Notes: generated by a model not told the origin, from the letters alone. 64,000 nt of DNA from Nocardioides sp. J54 (GCF_000519005.1 NZ_JAER01000007.1:1-64000), one strand, 5' to 3'; positions 48,496 to 57,425 are shown, counted from the stretch's first letter. A program made the numbers and translations.

Positions 48496-49412
48496 GGCCG
48501 GGCCAGCACCTCGGTGAGCCGGGCGACCGGGCTGGACAGGCCCCACTCCTCGACGAGGGCGTCGAGGCGCTCCGGGTCGCGAGGGCTGCGGGGGAGGTCG
48601 AAGCCGTCGCGCGGCAGGTCGATGTCGCGAGCCACCGCGACCACGGTCGGCGCCACCTCCAGGTACGCCGCGGCGTCGCGGATCCTGGTGCGCGGGCCGG
48701 GGCCGAGGTCGCTGGCGGGGTCCTCGACCGCGGCGAGGATGCCGGGGATGTCGTCGTACTTCTGCAAGAGGCTGGCGGCGGTCTTCTCGCCGACCCCCTT
48801 CACGCCCGGCAGGCCGTCGGAGGCGTCGCCGCGCAGGGTCGCGAAGTCGGCGTACTGGTCGGCGCGCACGCCGTACTTGCCGAGCACCCACTCCTCGTCG
48901 ACCCGCTCGTGGCGGCCCACCCCACGTCCGACGTAGAGGACCCGCACCCCGGCCGCGTCGTCGACGAGCTGGAAGAGGTCACGGTCGCCGGTGACGATGT
49001 CGACCGGCATGCCGGCGCCGGTGGCCAGGGTGCCGATGACGTCGTCGGCCTCGTAGCCGGGGGCGCCCACCACGGCGATGCCGAACGCACCGAGCACGTC
49101 GCGGATGACCGGCACCTGGAGCTCGAGCGGGTCGGGCACCTCCTCGACGTCCGGGGCGCCGGCGACCTCCTCGACCACGCGGTGCGCCTTGTAGGTCGGG
49201 ATCAGGTCGACGCGCCACTGCGGGCGCCAGTCGTCGTCCCAGCAGCAGACCAGGTGGCTGGGCTCGTACTGCTCCACGAGCTGGGCGATGTAGCCCAGCA
49301 GCCCGCGCACCGCGTTCACGTTCGTCCCACCGGGGGACAGGATCTCCGGCGAGCCGAAGAAGGCACGGAAGTAGAGGCTGGCGGTGTCGAGGAGCAGCAG
49401 GCGGTCCGTCAC
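48492..49412 (-). CDS. 5'-3' exonuclease (flap nuclease family)
   Basis: The 306-residue protein is a stand-alone counterpart of the Pol I 5'-nuclease domain. Metal-binding acidic residues appear in LLLLDTASLYFRAFFG, WDDDWRPQWR, GYEADDVIGTLA and IVTGDRDLFQLVDD. The helix-hairpin-helix is SDGLPGVKGVGEKTAASLL near residue 205. It removes flaps or RNA primers during replication and repair. The start is GTG 49412. It is divergent from the Lrp regulator. Confidence 0.9.
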   Translation of the reverse strand: MTDRLLLLDTASLYFRAFFGSPEILSPGGTNVNAVRGLLGYIAQLVEQYEPSHLVCCWDDDWRPQWRVDLIPTYKAHRVVEEVAGAPDVEEVPDPLELQVPVIRDVLGAFGIAVVGAPGYEADDVIGTLATGAGMPVDIVTGDRDLFQLVDDAAGVRVLYVGRGVGRHERVDEEWVLGKYGVRADQYADFATLRGDASDGLPGVKGVGEKTAASLLQKYDDIPGILAAVEDPASDLGPGPRTRIRDAAAYLEVAPTVVAVARDIDLPRDGFDLPRSPRDPERLDALVEEWGLSSPVARLTEVLARP

Positions 49413-49485
49413 CCGGCCAGACTAGGGCGTGGCGCCGCGGCGAGACATCACGGCACGAGCGGCTCCGGCCCACTAGGGTGGCCGT

Positions 49486-49947
49486 GTGAGTCAGAGCAGC
49501 AATCCAGCGGTCGAGGCGACCGACCGGCAGATCCTGGAGCTCCTGGCCAAGGACGGGCGGATGTCCTACACCGATCTCGGGCGGGCGACGGGGCTCTCCA
49601 CCTCGGCCGTGCACCAGCGGGTCAAGCGACTCGAGCAGCGCGGCCTGATCCTCGGTTACGGCGCCACCGTGAACTACGCCGAGATCGGGCTCCCGCTGAC
49701 GGCCTTCATCGCGATCCGTCCGATCGACCCCTCCCAGCCCGACGACTGCCCCGACCGCCTGGTCGACATGCCCGAGATCGAGTCGTGCTGGTCGGTGGCC
49801 GGCGAGGAGTCCTACGTCCTCAAGGTGCGCACCGCATCGCCGGCGGACATGGAGGGCCTGCTCGGCCGCATCCGCACGGCCGCGAACGTCTCGACGCGGA
49901 CCACGATCGTGCTCTCCACCTACTACGAGAACCGCCCGGTCAGCTGA
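49486..49947 (+). CDS. Lrp/AsnC family transcriptional regulator
   Basis: The 153-residue protein has an N-terminal helix-turn-helix (TDRQILELLAKDGRMSYTDL, GLSTSAVHQRVKRLEQRGLI) and a C-terminal RAM ligand domain (about 75-145). Such proteins bind amino acids and act as octamers. No neighbour suggests a target. The start is GTG 49486. A 408-bp intergenic region follows before lnt. Confidence 0.9.
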   Translation: MSQSSNPAVEATDRQILELLAKDGRMSYTDLGRATGLSTSAVHQRVKRLEQRGLILGYGATVNYAEIGLPLTAFIAIRPIDPSQPDDCPDRLVDMPEIESCWSVAGEESYVLKVRTASPADMEGLLGRIRTAANVSTRTTIVLSTYYENRPVS

Positions 49948-50355
49948 CCGCGCGGCACAGCACCGCTCCGACGCAAGCCGACACGCCGGACAAGGTCCCG
50001 GATTCTGCAGTTTTTTCCGTTTCGGCGAGGTGTTCCTGACCTGCGAAGACGCGCGTTTGTGCAGGTCAGGAGCCGGTTGACAGCGCGGGTCAGGCTGACC
50101 AAAGTACGGAGGCGTTCGCCCGTGCAGGTCGTGGCAGGCGGACCGACGTCCGAGTGGCCGTTACGTCGGGGGAGTAGCACCAGCTCCGCCTGGACACGGT
50201 TCGCGGAGGTCGGTTCGCTCCTCGAGGGCGGACCGGAAGGGTTCGGGTCTCCCTAGACAACGTCCGGGCGTCGGCAGCCGGTCGGATGTCGGGACGGTCC
50301 GAAGGCGGCTCGAACCCTTTCGTGCCTGCAAGGACCGACCCTCTAGGCTCGGCGC
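49948..50355. other. 408-bp intergenic region with several inverted repeats
   Basis: No convincing gene is seen on either strand. The region is less GC-rich at 50000-50025 (a T-run). It contains a 10-bp inverted repeat (50035-50070), a 13-bp palindrome (50088-50100), a TTGACA hexamer (50077-50082), and the pair AAGGGTTCG (50237-50245) with CGAACCCTT (50311-50319). It may hold the lnt promoter and a structured leader or a small RNA. I cannot assign a known RNA family. Confidence 0.4.
50035..50070 (+). repeat. Perfect 10-bp inverted repeat in the Lrp-lnt gap
   Basis: CCTGACCTGC (50035-50044) and GCAGGTCAGG (50061-50070) are perfect inverted copies with a 16-nt loop. It could be a terminator for the Lrp gene or part of an RNA structure. 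TTGACA follows seven bases later. Confidence 0.5.
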
Positions 50356-51882
50356 GTGCTGAAGCGCTCGGTCCTCGCGGTCGTCGGGGGTGTCCTCCTC
50401 ACCGCGGCCTTCGAGCCGATCGCGTGGGCCTGGCTGCTGCCGATCGGCGTCGCGACCTTCGCGCTGGCCACCTCCGGCCTGTCGGTACGACGCTCCGGCC
50501 TGGTCGGGCTGTTCTTCGGCATCGCCTTCTACTTCACCCACATCGAGTGGATGCGCGGCTCCATCGGGCCCGACGCCTGGCTGGCCCTGTCCAGCGTCGA
50601 GGCAGCGTTCTACGGGCTGCTCGGCCTCGCCGTCCCGGTCCTGCGCCGGCTGCCGGCGTGGCCGGTGTGGCTCGCCGCGGCCTGGGCCACCATGGAGACC
50701 GCGCGCAGCGGCTGGCCGTTCAGCGGCATGCCGTGGGGCCGGCTCTCCTTCGCCGCCATCGACACGCCCGTCGCGCCCGCCGTGGCGTACGTCGGGATGA
50801 CCGGGCTGTCCTTCCTGCTGGCCCTGCTGGGGTTCCTGCTCGCCCGCGCGGTGGAGGAACGCACCCTGCCGGCCTCGGCGGCGCTGGTCGGCGTGGGCGC
50901 AGCGCTGGTGGTGCCCGCCGTCGTGCCGTTCACCGTCGAGGAGACCGGGACCACCACGGTGGCCGTCGTGCAGGGCAACGTGCCCGGGCCGGGCAACGAC
51001 ATCCTGTGGGACCCGCGCGGGGTGACCGAGAACCACGTGGACGCGACCGTGCAGCTCGCCGACGACGTCGCCGCGGGCCGGGCGCCCGCGCCCGACTTCG
51101 TGCTGTGGCCGGAGAACTCCACCGCTGTGGACCCGTTCGACGACGCGCCCGTCAACAGCGGGATCCGCCAGGCCGTCTCCGCGATCGACGTGCCGGTCGT
51201 GGTCGGCGGCATCGTCTCCGACGGCCCCGACCACGTGCTCAACCAGGGCATCGTGTGGAGCCCCGGGTCCGGACCGGGGGACCGGTACACCAAGCACCAC
51301 CCGGTGCCCTACGGCGAGTACATCCCCTACCGCGACATCTGGAACCCCGAGTTCGGCCAGCTCGCGCTGATCTCGCGCGACATGAGGAGCGGGACCCGCA
51401 CCGAGCCGTTGCGCGTGGCCGGGGTCCGCCTCGCCGACGCCATCTGCTTCGACGTCGCCTACGACGACGTGATGCCCCCGCAGGTGCGCGCGGGCGCCGA
51501 GCTGCTCGCGGTGCAGACGAGCAACGCCAGCTTCATCTTCACCCACCAGATCGAGCAGCAGTTCGCGATCACCCGGTTGCGGGCGATAGAGACCGGCCGG
51601 TGGCTGACCGTCGCCTCGACCAACGGCCGCAGCGGGGTGATCCGTCCCGACGGATCGGTCGTCGACACCGCACCGGTCCGCGAGCCGGCCGTGCTGGTCG
51701 AGGAGGTCGGCCTCGCCACCGGCCTGACCCCGGCGATGTGGCTCGGACCGTGGCCGACCCGCCTGCTGGCGCTGGTCGCCCTGGCTGCCATCGCCACTGG
51801 CGTGGTCGCGTACCGTCGAGGGGAGAAGGAGCCCGCCGGGCCCGTGCCGGCCCCGGTGAAGGAGACCAGCGATGCCAGTTGA
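50356..51882 (+). CDS. lnt: Apolipoprotein N-acyltransferase
   Basis: The 508-residue protein has an N-terminal membrane region of about six helices (1-200), a nitrilase-like periplasmic-side domain and a final membrane helix near 475-495. The catalytic triad is visible: Glu253 in LWPENST, Lys313 in TKHHPVPYGE and Cys364 in ICFDVAY. It adds the third acyl chain to lipoproteins such as those encoded at 30.5 and 40.2 kb. GTG 50356 is the start. It overlaps the glycosyltransferase gene by 11 bp. In M. tuberculosis these two functions are fused in Ppm1; here they are separate. Confidence 0.93.
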   Translation: MLKRSVLAVVGGVLLTAAFEPIAWAWLLPIGVATFALATSGLSVRRSGLVGLFFGIAFYFTHIEWMRGSIGPDAWLALSSVEAAFYGLLGLAVPVLRRLPAWPVWLAAAWATMETARSGWPFSGMPWGRLSFAAIDTPVAPAVAYVGMTGLSFLLALLGFLLARAVEERTLPASAALVGVGAALVVPAVVPFTVEETGTTTVAVVQGNVPGPGNDILWDPRGVTENHVDATVQLADDVAAGRAPAPDFVLWPENSTAVDPFDDAPVNSGIRQAVSAIDVPVVVGGIVSDGPDHVLNQGIVWSPGSGPGDRYTKHHPVPYGEYIPYRDIWNPEFGQLALISRDMRSGTRTEPLRVAGVRLADAICFDVAYDDVMPPQVRAGAELLAVQTSNASFIFTHQIEQQFAITRLRAIETGRWLTVASTNGRSGVIRPDGSVVDTAPVREPAVLVEEVGLATGLTPAMWLGPWPTRLLALVALAAIATGVVAYRRGEKEPAGPVPAPVKETSDAS

Positions 51883-52621
51883 CCACACGCCCGACCTCGG
51901 ACGTGTCGTGATGGTCGTCCCCACCTACAACGAGGCGGACAACATCGCCTGGATCGTGGGTCGCCTCCGTGCGTCCCAGCCGGCCGTCGACGTGCTCGTC
52001 GTCGACGACGGCTCCCCGGACGGCACCGGCGCCATCGCCGACGGCCTCGCCGCCGCGGACCCGGCCGTGCACGTCCTGCACCGGACCGCCAAGGGCGGCC
52101 TGGGTGCGGCGTACCTCGCCGGCTTCGCGTGGGCGCTCGACCACGGGTACGACGTGGTGGGGGAGATGGACGCCGACGGCTCCCACCAGCCCGAGCAGCT
52201 GCAGCGGCTGCTGGGGGCCCTGCTGGACGCCGACCTGGTCATCGGCTCGCGCTGGGTGCCGGGCGGCTCCGTGGTCAACTGGCCGTGGCGACGCGAGCTG
52301 CTCTCGCGCGGCGGCAACCTCTACGTCCGGCTGCTGCTCGGCATCGACGTCCGGGACGCGACCGCCGGCTACCGCCTGTTCCGCCGCACCACGCTGGAGA
52401 AGCTGCACCTCGAGAGCGTGCGCTCGACCGGCTACGTCTTCCAGACCGACCTGGTCACCCGCACCCTGCGGGCGGGCCTGACGGTTCGCGAGGTGCCGAT
52501 CGAGTTCGTCGAGCGGGTGCGCGGCGAGTCGAAGATGAGCGGCCAGGTCGCGCTGGAGTCGCTGCAGCGCATCACCGCCTGGGGGCTGCGCGAGCGCTGG
52601 GCGCAGGCGGTGCGGCGATGA
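51872..52621 (+). CDS. Polyprenol monophosphomannose synthase (DPM1-like GT2)
   Basis: The 249-residue glycosyltransferase family 2 protein has VVPTYNEADNI and VVDDGSPDGTG near the start, the metal-binding EMDADGSH near residue 91, and IGSRWVPGG. It has no C-terminal membrane helices, like the catalytic domain of mycobacterial Ppm1. It transfers mannose from GDP-mannose to polyprenol phosphate, supplying the donor for protein or lipid mannosylation. The start ATG 51872 lies inside the end of lnt, and its stop overlaps the fxsA-like gene (ATGA), so the three genes form an operon. Confidence 0.88.
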   Translation: MPVDHTPDLGRVVMVVPTYNEADNIAWIVGRLRASQPAVDVLVVDDGSPDGTGAIADGLAAADPAVHVLHRTAKGGLGAAYLAGFAWALDHGYDVVGEMDADGSHQPEQLQRLLGALLDADLVIGSRWVPGGSVVNWPWRRELLSRGGNLYVRLLLGIDVRDATAGYRLFRRTTLEKLHLESVRSTGYVFQTDLVTRTLRAGLTVREVPIEFVERVRGESKMSGQVALESLQRITAWGLRERWAQAVRR

Positions 52622-53163
52622 ACGGAGCCACGGACGCCGACCTCGCCCGGGCACGCCGGCGCAGCCGCCGCCCGGCGGTGCTGCTCTTCCTGGTCTTCGT
52701 GGTCCTCCCGGTCCTCGAGATCGTCGTCCTGATCCAGGTCGGCCAGGTGATCGGTCCGTGGTGGACGATCCTGCTGCTGGTGCTCGACAGCATCATCGGG
52801 GCGTGGCTGATCAAGCGCGAGGGACGCCGCGCGTGGCGCCTGCTGCGCGAGCGCGTCGAGGCCGGCCGGTTGCCGCACCGGGAGCTCGCCGACGGCGCCC
52901 TGGTCGTGCTGGGGGGCGCGCTGATGCTCAGCCCGGGCTTCGTCACCGATGCCCTCGGCGTGCTGCTGATCTTCCCCCTGACCCGCCCGCTGTTCCGCGG
53001 GTTGCTGGTCGCGTACGCCGGCCAGCGGGTCGCGCGGCACGCGGGCTTCCCGACGACCGCGGGTCCCGGTGGGCCCGGAAATGCATCTCGCCCCGGACCG
53101 ACGGTGGTCCAGGGCGAGGTGGTCGATCAGCACGTCGACGGGGTCGACGAGGGCGACGCCTGA
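52618..53163 (+). CDS. FxsA family membrane protein
   Basis: The 181-residue protein has the FxsA domain: three to four membrane helices with VLLFLVFVVLPVLEIVVLIQ, TILLLVLDSIIGAWLIKREG and GGALMLSPGFVTDALGVLLI. The N-terminal RARRRSRR and the hydrophilic tail are cytoplasmic. FxsA of E. coli affects phage exclusion when overproduced; its normal role is unknown. The gene sits at the end of the lnt-ppm operon, as in mycobacteria (Rv2053c-like). It is convergent with rbpA, three bases apart. Confidence 0.88.
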   Translation: MNGATDADLARARRRSRRPAVLLFLVFVVLPVLEIVVLIQVGQVIGPWWTILLLVLDSIIGAWLIKREGRRAWRLLRERVEAGRLPHRELADGALVVLGGALMLSPGFVTDALGVLLIFPLTRPLFRGLLVAYAGQRVARHAGFPTTAGPGGPGNASRPGPTVVQGEVVDQHVDGVDEGDA

Positions 53164-53166
53164 GGG

Positions 53167-53556
53167 TCAGGCCTTCGCCGGCTTCTTCTTGCGCGCGTTG
53201 GCGCGGTGCAGGTGCGCGGGGCCGATCTCGCCGCCGCGGAGCAGCTCGAGACGCTCGGTGAGGATCTCCTCGAGCTCCTTCTCGGAGCGCCGCTCCAGCA
53301 GCATGTCCCAGTGGGTGCGCTGAGGCTTCTCGACCTTGACCTCGCGCTCGATGCCGGCCGTGCTCTCGGCCTCGAGACCGCACCGCGGGCACTCCCAGAT
53401 CGCCGGGACCTCGGCCTCGACCGACATGGTGATCTCGAAGTCGTGGCCCTGGGGGCAGCGGTAGCCCACCTGCTGCCGGGCCGCGAACTCGATGCCGCGC
53501 TCGTCCTCGAACGACTGGCCCCCCAGTCGGGCGCCGCGCAGTGTCCGCTCAGCCAT
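53167..53556 (-). CDS. rbpA: RNA polymerase-binding protein RbpA
   Basis: The 129-residue protein has the RbpA layout: a disordered N-terminal tail, a zinc-binding core (YRCPQGHDFEITMS and WECPRCGLEA, with cysteines and a histidine as ligands), a basic linker (EREVKVEKPQRTHWDM) and the sigma-interaction domain (LLERRSEKELEEILTERLEL). It binds RNA polymerase with the principal sigma factors and stabilises open complexes. GGAGG lies upstream of ATG 53556. A SigR-type promoter lies about 37 bp further up. The C-terminus, KKKPAKA, is basic. Confidence 0.95.
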   Translation of the reverse strand: MAERTLRGARLGGQSFEDERGIEFAARQQVGYRCPQGHDFEITMSVEAEVPAIWECPRCGLEAESTAGIEREVKVEKPQRTHWDMLLERRSEKELEEILTERLELLRGGEIGPAHLHRANARKKKPAKA

Positions 53557-53592
53557 GAGAACTCCACCTCCCGTGTCTCGTCTCTACCTGTC

Positions 53593-53618
53593 AACGCTAC
53601 CCGCGGGTAAAAAGTTCC
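53593..53618 (-). promoter_or_regulatory. SigR-type promoter of rbpA
   Basis: On the minus strand GGAAC (53618-53614) and GTT (53595-53593) are exactly 18 bp apart, matching the SigR/SigH consensus GGAAT-N18-GTT. The GTT end is about 37 bp from the rbpA start codon. In Streptomyces rbpA is known to be induced by thiol stress through SigR, so the site fits the family's regulation. Confidence 0.7.
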
Positions 53619-53723
53619 AACCGCGAACGAATTCCCGGATCAGGTCACAGTGGCAGATCGGCCCGTCGGGCACCAGTCCGGGCGGTACCCGGCGCACTCC
53701 GAACCGAGACGGGTGCAGGACGG

Positions 53724-55073
53724 TCAGATGACGGCAGGCCGCTCGTTGCCGGCCTCCCGGATGCCCCGCTCGGTGTCGACCCGCAGCAGGATCAGCCCGC
53801 CGACGAGGAAGAAGACGACGAGCGCGAAGATCGCCGGCCGGTAGGAGTCGGTGAACTGGTAGACGAGGCCGAAGGTGAGCGTGCCGAACCAGGACGTGCC
53901 CCGGTCCATCGCGTGGTAGAGGCTGAAGTAGGCCGCCTCCTTGCCGCGCGGGATGAACAGCGAGAAGTAGGACCGCGCCAGCGCCTGGGTGCCACCGAGC
54001 ACGACGCCGATGGCCACCCCGAGCAGGAGGAAGGGGACCAGCTGCTCGTCGGGCACGACGAGCGCGACGGTCACGATGCCCATCCAGCCCACGAGACCAG
54101 CGAGGATCACCTTCTTGGCACCGAAGCGACCCGCGGCGCGGCCGAAGGCGATCGCCCCGCCCATCGCGACCGCCTGGACCAGCAGGTAGGTGCCCAGGAC
54201 GAGGCCCTCGTCGAAGCCGAGCTCCTCGATGCCGTAGATCGACGCCGACCCGATCACGGTCTGGATGCCGTCGTTGAAGAAGAGGTAGGCGACGAGGAAG
54301 GTCAGCGCGACGGGGTAGTTGCGCAGGTCCTTGAGGGTCGCCCAGAGCTGGCCGAAGGACCGGGCCAGGATCCCGCCCTCGACGTCCTCGACGGCGACCG
54401 GCTCGTGCCGGCGAATGCCGCGCCACGGGATGATGATGAAGGCTGCCCACCACACGGCCGCGGAGAGCATGCTGATCCGGACCGCCATCTCCTGGCCCAT
54501 GCCGAGCGCGTCGTGGAAGGTCACGACGGCGAAGTTCACGGCGAGCAGGAGCCCGCCGCCGGCATACCCCCGCGCCCAGCCGATGGAGGAGACCCGGTCG
54601 CGCTCGGCCTCGGTGGAGATGAGCGGGAGGATCGAGTCGCTGACCACCACGGCACAGCCCGCGCAGAGGTTGGCGACCATGAACATGATGCTGCCGAAGG
54701 CCCAGTTCTCGCCGGACATGAAGAACAGCAGCCCGGCAGCCACCGCTCCCGCCCACGCGAACGCGACCATGAGGTCGGGCTTGCGGGACGTGCGGTCGGC
54801 GAGGGCCCCGATGATCGGGTAGAGCAGCGCGCTCACGATCGTCGACAGCGTGATGACGTACGACGGCAGGGATCCCGGCGCGATGGAGAGCCCGAGGACG
54901 TCGAGCCGGCCGTGCTCGCCGACGTCGTTCTCGGCGATCGCGATGAGGTAGGGCGCGAACAGGACCCCGGCGATGGTCGTCTGGAAGGCCGAGGTGGCCC
55001 AGTCGGTGAAGTACCACGCGCGCTGCTCGCGGGCCCGGTTGAGCGGACCCAGGTCCGCGATGCTGGTCGTCAC
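53724..55073 (-). CDS. Major facilitator transporter, UMF1/Atg22-like
   Basis: The 449-residue protein has 12 hydrophobic segments and the UMF1-type start LNRAREQRAWYFTDWATSAF, with the WAxSAF-type motif. The loop after helix 2 reads ADRTSRKPDLM. GTG 55073 overlaps the stop of the upstream phosphodiesterase gene (GTGA), so the two are co-translated. The transported compound is unknown; a breakdown product of glycerophosphodiesters would fit the coupling but is a guess. Confidence 0.87.
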   Translation of the reverse strand: MTTSIADLGPLNRAREQRAWYFTDWATSAFQTTIAGVLFAPYLIAIAENDVGEHGRLDVLGLSIAPGSLPSYVITLSTIVSALLYPIIGALADRTSRKPDLMVAFAWAGAVAAGLLFFMSGENWAFGSIMFMVANLCAGCAVVVSDSILPLISTEAERDRVSSIGWARGYAGGGLLLAVNFAVVTFHDALGMGQEMAVRISMLSAAVWWAAFIIIPWRGIRRHEPVAVEDVEGGILARSFGQLWATLKDLRNYPVALTFLVAYLFFNDGIQTVIGSASIYGIEELGFDEGLVLGTYLLVQAVAMGGAIAFGRAAGRFGAKKVILAGLVGWMGIVTVALVVPDEQLVPFLLLGVAIGVVLGGTQALARSYFSLFIPRGKEAAYFSLYHAMDRGTSWFGTLTFGLVYQFTDSYRPAIFALVVFFLVGGLILLRVDTERGIREAGNERPAVI

Positions 55074-55858
55074 GTCGTCCCTCCCCGCGCGGACCACCAC
55101 TGGCCGCGTCCCTGGAGCACATCCTTGAGCAGGTCGGTGCGATCCGTGAAGAGGCCGTCGACGCCGTGGTCGAGGAGCTCGGCCATCTCGGCGGGGTCGT
55201 CGACGGTCCACACGTGCACCTGGAGGCCGGCCGCGTGCGCCCGGCGGACCAGGCCCGGGGTGGTCACCCGCAACCCGCGGTGCCGGTGCGGCACCTGGAG
55301 GGCGGCGAACCCGGTCCCGCCGAGCAGGCGGGCCACCCGGGCGCTGGGGGAGAACCGCCACACGACCACCTGCCACGGGTCCGCGGCCGTCGGCACGCGT
55401 CCCTCGGTGAGCTCGCGGAACCGGCGGATGCGGCGCCGGGAGAAGGAGCCGATGAGCACCCGGTCCCACAGCTCCCGCTCACGCACCAGCGCGGCGAGCG
55501 GGTCGACGGCGTCGTCGGACTTGATGTCGATGTTGAAGCGGCACTCCGGGAAGGCGTCGAGCAGGTCGACCAGCGTCGGGACCTCCTCGCGCCCGCCGAT
55601 CCGCGCCCGTCGTACCTCCGCGAGGGTCAGGTCGCACACGCGCCCCTGCAGGTCGGTGACCCGGTCCAGGGCGGCGTCGTGGAAGGCCAGCAGCACCCCG
55701 TCGGCGGTCAGGTGCACGTCGGTCTCGAGGTAGTCGTAGCCCAGCGACGCCGCGTGGCGGAACGCAGCCATCGTGTTCTCCAGGCCCTCGACCTCCGGGT
55801 GGTAGGCGCCACCGCGGTGCGCGAACGCGAGGACCTTGCCGGGCGGGAGGTAGCTCAT
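55070..55858 (-). CDS. Glycerophosphodiester phosphodiesterase
   Basis: The 262-residue TIM-barrel enzyme has the GDPD signatures: FAHRGGAYHPEVEGLENTMAAF (catalytic His-Arg and Glu), YLETDVHLTADGVLLAFHDA (Glu-x-Asp and His) and FNIDIKSDDAV. It hydrolyses glycerophosphodiesters to glycerol-3-phosphate and an alcohol. No signal peptide is seen, so it acts in the cytoplasm. It lies 25 bp downstream of the MurA-like gene and is coupled to the MFS gene. All three probably form one transcription unit. Confidence 0.92.
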   Translation of the reverse strand: MSYLPPGKVLAFAHRGGAYHPEVEGLENTMAAFRHAASLGYDYLETDVHLTADGVLLAFHDAALDRVTDLQGRVCDLTLAEVRRARIGGREEVPTLVDLLDAFPECRFNIDIKSDDAVDPLAALVRERELWDRVLIGSFSRRRIRRFRELTEGRVPTAADPWQVVVWRFSPSARVARLLGGTGFAALQVPHRHRGLRVTTPGLVRRAHAAGLQVHVWTVDDPAEMAELLDHGVDGLFTDRTDLLKDVLQGRGQWWSARGGTT

Positions 55859-55883
55859 GACGCTCCGATCGGCAGCAGGACGC

Positions 55884-57425
55884 TCAGATGTCGCGGAAGG
55901 TCTCGATCTCCGCTCCGAGCGAGCTCAGCCGCTCGGCGAGGTCCTCGTAGCCGCGGTGGATGACGTAGGTGCTGCGCAGCACCGACGTCCCCTTGCTGGC
56001 CAGCATCGCGAGCAGCACGACGACCGCGGGCCGCAGCGCCGGCGGGCAGACCAGCTCGGTGCCGGTCCACGACGTCGGGCCGTCGATCTGCACCCGGTGC
56101 GGGTCGAGCAGGGTGACCCGGCCGCCGAGCTTGTTGAGCTCGGTGAGGTAGATCGCGCGGTTGTCGTAGACCCAGTCGTTGAGGTACGTCGTGCCCTCGG
56201 CGACCGCCGCGATCACCGCGAAGAACGGCAGGTTGTCGATGTTGAGGCCCGGGAACGGCATCGGGTGGATCTTGTCGCGCGGAGCGACCAGGTCCGAGGC
56301 GCGGGTGGTGATGTCGACCAGGCGGGTGCGGCCGTTCGCGGCGAGGTACTCCTCGGAGCGGTCGTAGCGGAAGCCCATCTCCTCGAGCACGGCCAGCTCG
56401 ATCTCGAGGAACTCGATCGGCGCGCGGCGGATGGTGATCTCCGATCGGGTCACGATCGCCGCGGCGAGCAGCGACATCGCCTCGATCGGGTCCTCGCTGG
56501 GGGAGTAGTCGACGTCCACGTCGATGGTCTCGCGGCCAGTGACGGTCAGCGTCGTCGTACCGATGCCCTGGACGTCCACGCCGAGGGCCTGCAGGTAGAA
56601 GCACAGGTCCTGGACCATGTAGTTCGACGAGGCGTTGCGGATGACCGTGGTCCCCGGGTGCAGGGCGGCGGCCATCAGGGCGTTCTCGGTGACGGTGTCG
56701 CCGCGCTCGGTGAGCACGATCGGGCGGCCGGGGACGATCGCCCGGTTGGCCTGGGCGTGGTACCACCCGTCGGTCGCCTTGACCTCGAGGCCGAACGGGC
56801 GCAGCGCGGACATGTGCGGCTCGACGGTGCGGGTGCCGAGGTTGCAGCCGCCGGCGTAGGGCAGCTCGAAGCTGTCCACGCGGTGCAGCAGCGGGCCGAG
56901 GAACATGATGACCGAGCGGGTGCGCCGCGCGGCCTCCTCGTCGATGCGGGTGAGGTCGAGCTCCCTGGGCGGGACGATCTCGAGGTCGTTCTCGTCGTTG
57001 ATCCACCGCGTCTGCACGCCGAGGCTGTCGAGCACCTCGAGCAGGCGGTTGACCTCCTCGATCCGTGCGACCTTGCGCAGCGTGGTCCGGCCACGGTTGA
57101 GCAGCGAGGCGCACAACAGGGCGACCCCGGCGTTCTTCGACGTCTTCACGTCGATGCTGCCCGAGAGGGTCGTGGGTCCCTTGACCCGCAGGTGGGTCGG
57201 ACCGGCGCCGAGCGCGACGATCTCGGAGTCCAGGGCCGCGCCGATGCGGGCCAGCATCTCCAGCGAGAGGTTCTGGTGGCCCTTCTCGATCCGGTTGATC
57301 GCGCTCTGGCTGGTGGCCAGCCGCTCCGCGAGCTGGGCCTGGGTGAGGCCGCGGTGCTTGCGGGCGTCGCGGATGAGGTTCCCGATCCGGCCCTTGTAGT
57401 CGTCGGTCGGTGCGTCCGTCGTCAT
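55884..57425 (-). CDS. MurA-like enolpyruvyl transferase fused to an N-terminal XRE helix-turn-helix
   Basis: The 513-residue protein joins two domains. Residues ~10-70 are a Cro/XRE helix-turn-helix (LIRDARKHRGLTQAQLAERL, ATSQSAINRIEKGHQNLS). Residues ~77-510 are an EPSP-synthase/MurA fold. It keeps the substrate-site KTSKNAG (Lys97, Asn98), the PEP-loop cysteine Cys194 in YAGGCNLGTRTVEPH, the Asp397 position in FPGLNIDN, and a NRAIYLTELNKLGG motif. The PTDxQ segment of standard MurA is replaced by NIDNL, so it may be a divergent paralogue. True MurA makes enolpyruvyl-UDP-GlcNAc, the target of fosfomycin. A perfect palindrome lies 15 bp upstream of its start codon and may be its own operator. 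Confidence 0.85.
   Translation of the reverse strand: MTTDAPTDDYKGRIGNLIRDARKHRGLTQAQLAERLATSQSAINRIEKGHQNLSLEMLARIGAALDSEIVALGAGPTHLRVKGPTTLSGSIDVKTSKNAGVALLCASLLNRGRTTLRKVARIEEVNRLLEVLDSLGVQTRWINDENDLEIVPPRELDLTRIDEEAARRTRSVIMFLGPLLHRVDSFELPYAGGCNLGTRTVEPHMSALRPFGLEVKATDGWYHAQANRAIVPGRPIVLTERGDTVTENALMAAALHPGTTVIRNASSNYMVQDLCFYLQALGVDVQGIGTTTLTVTGRETIDVDVDYSPSEDPIEAMSLLAAAIVTRSEITIRRAPIEFLEIELAVLEEMGFRYDRSEEYLAANGRTRLVDITTRASDLVAPRDKIHPMPFPGLNIDNLPFFAVIAAVAEGTTYLNDWVYDNRAIYLTELNKLGGRVTLLDPHRVQIDGPTSWTGTELVCPPALRPAVVVLLAMLASKGTSVLRSTYVIHRGYEDLAERLSSLGAEIETFRDI

Noticed and set aside
50006..50024. Possible degenerate half-site of the 60-bp element (TGCAG followed by a T-run)
   Set aside because: Only about 13 of 19 positions match and no palindrome lies 41 bp away.
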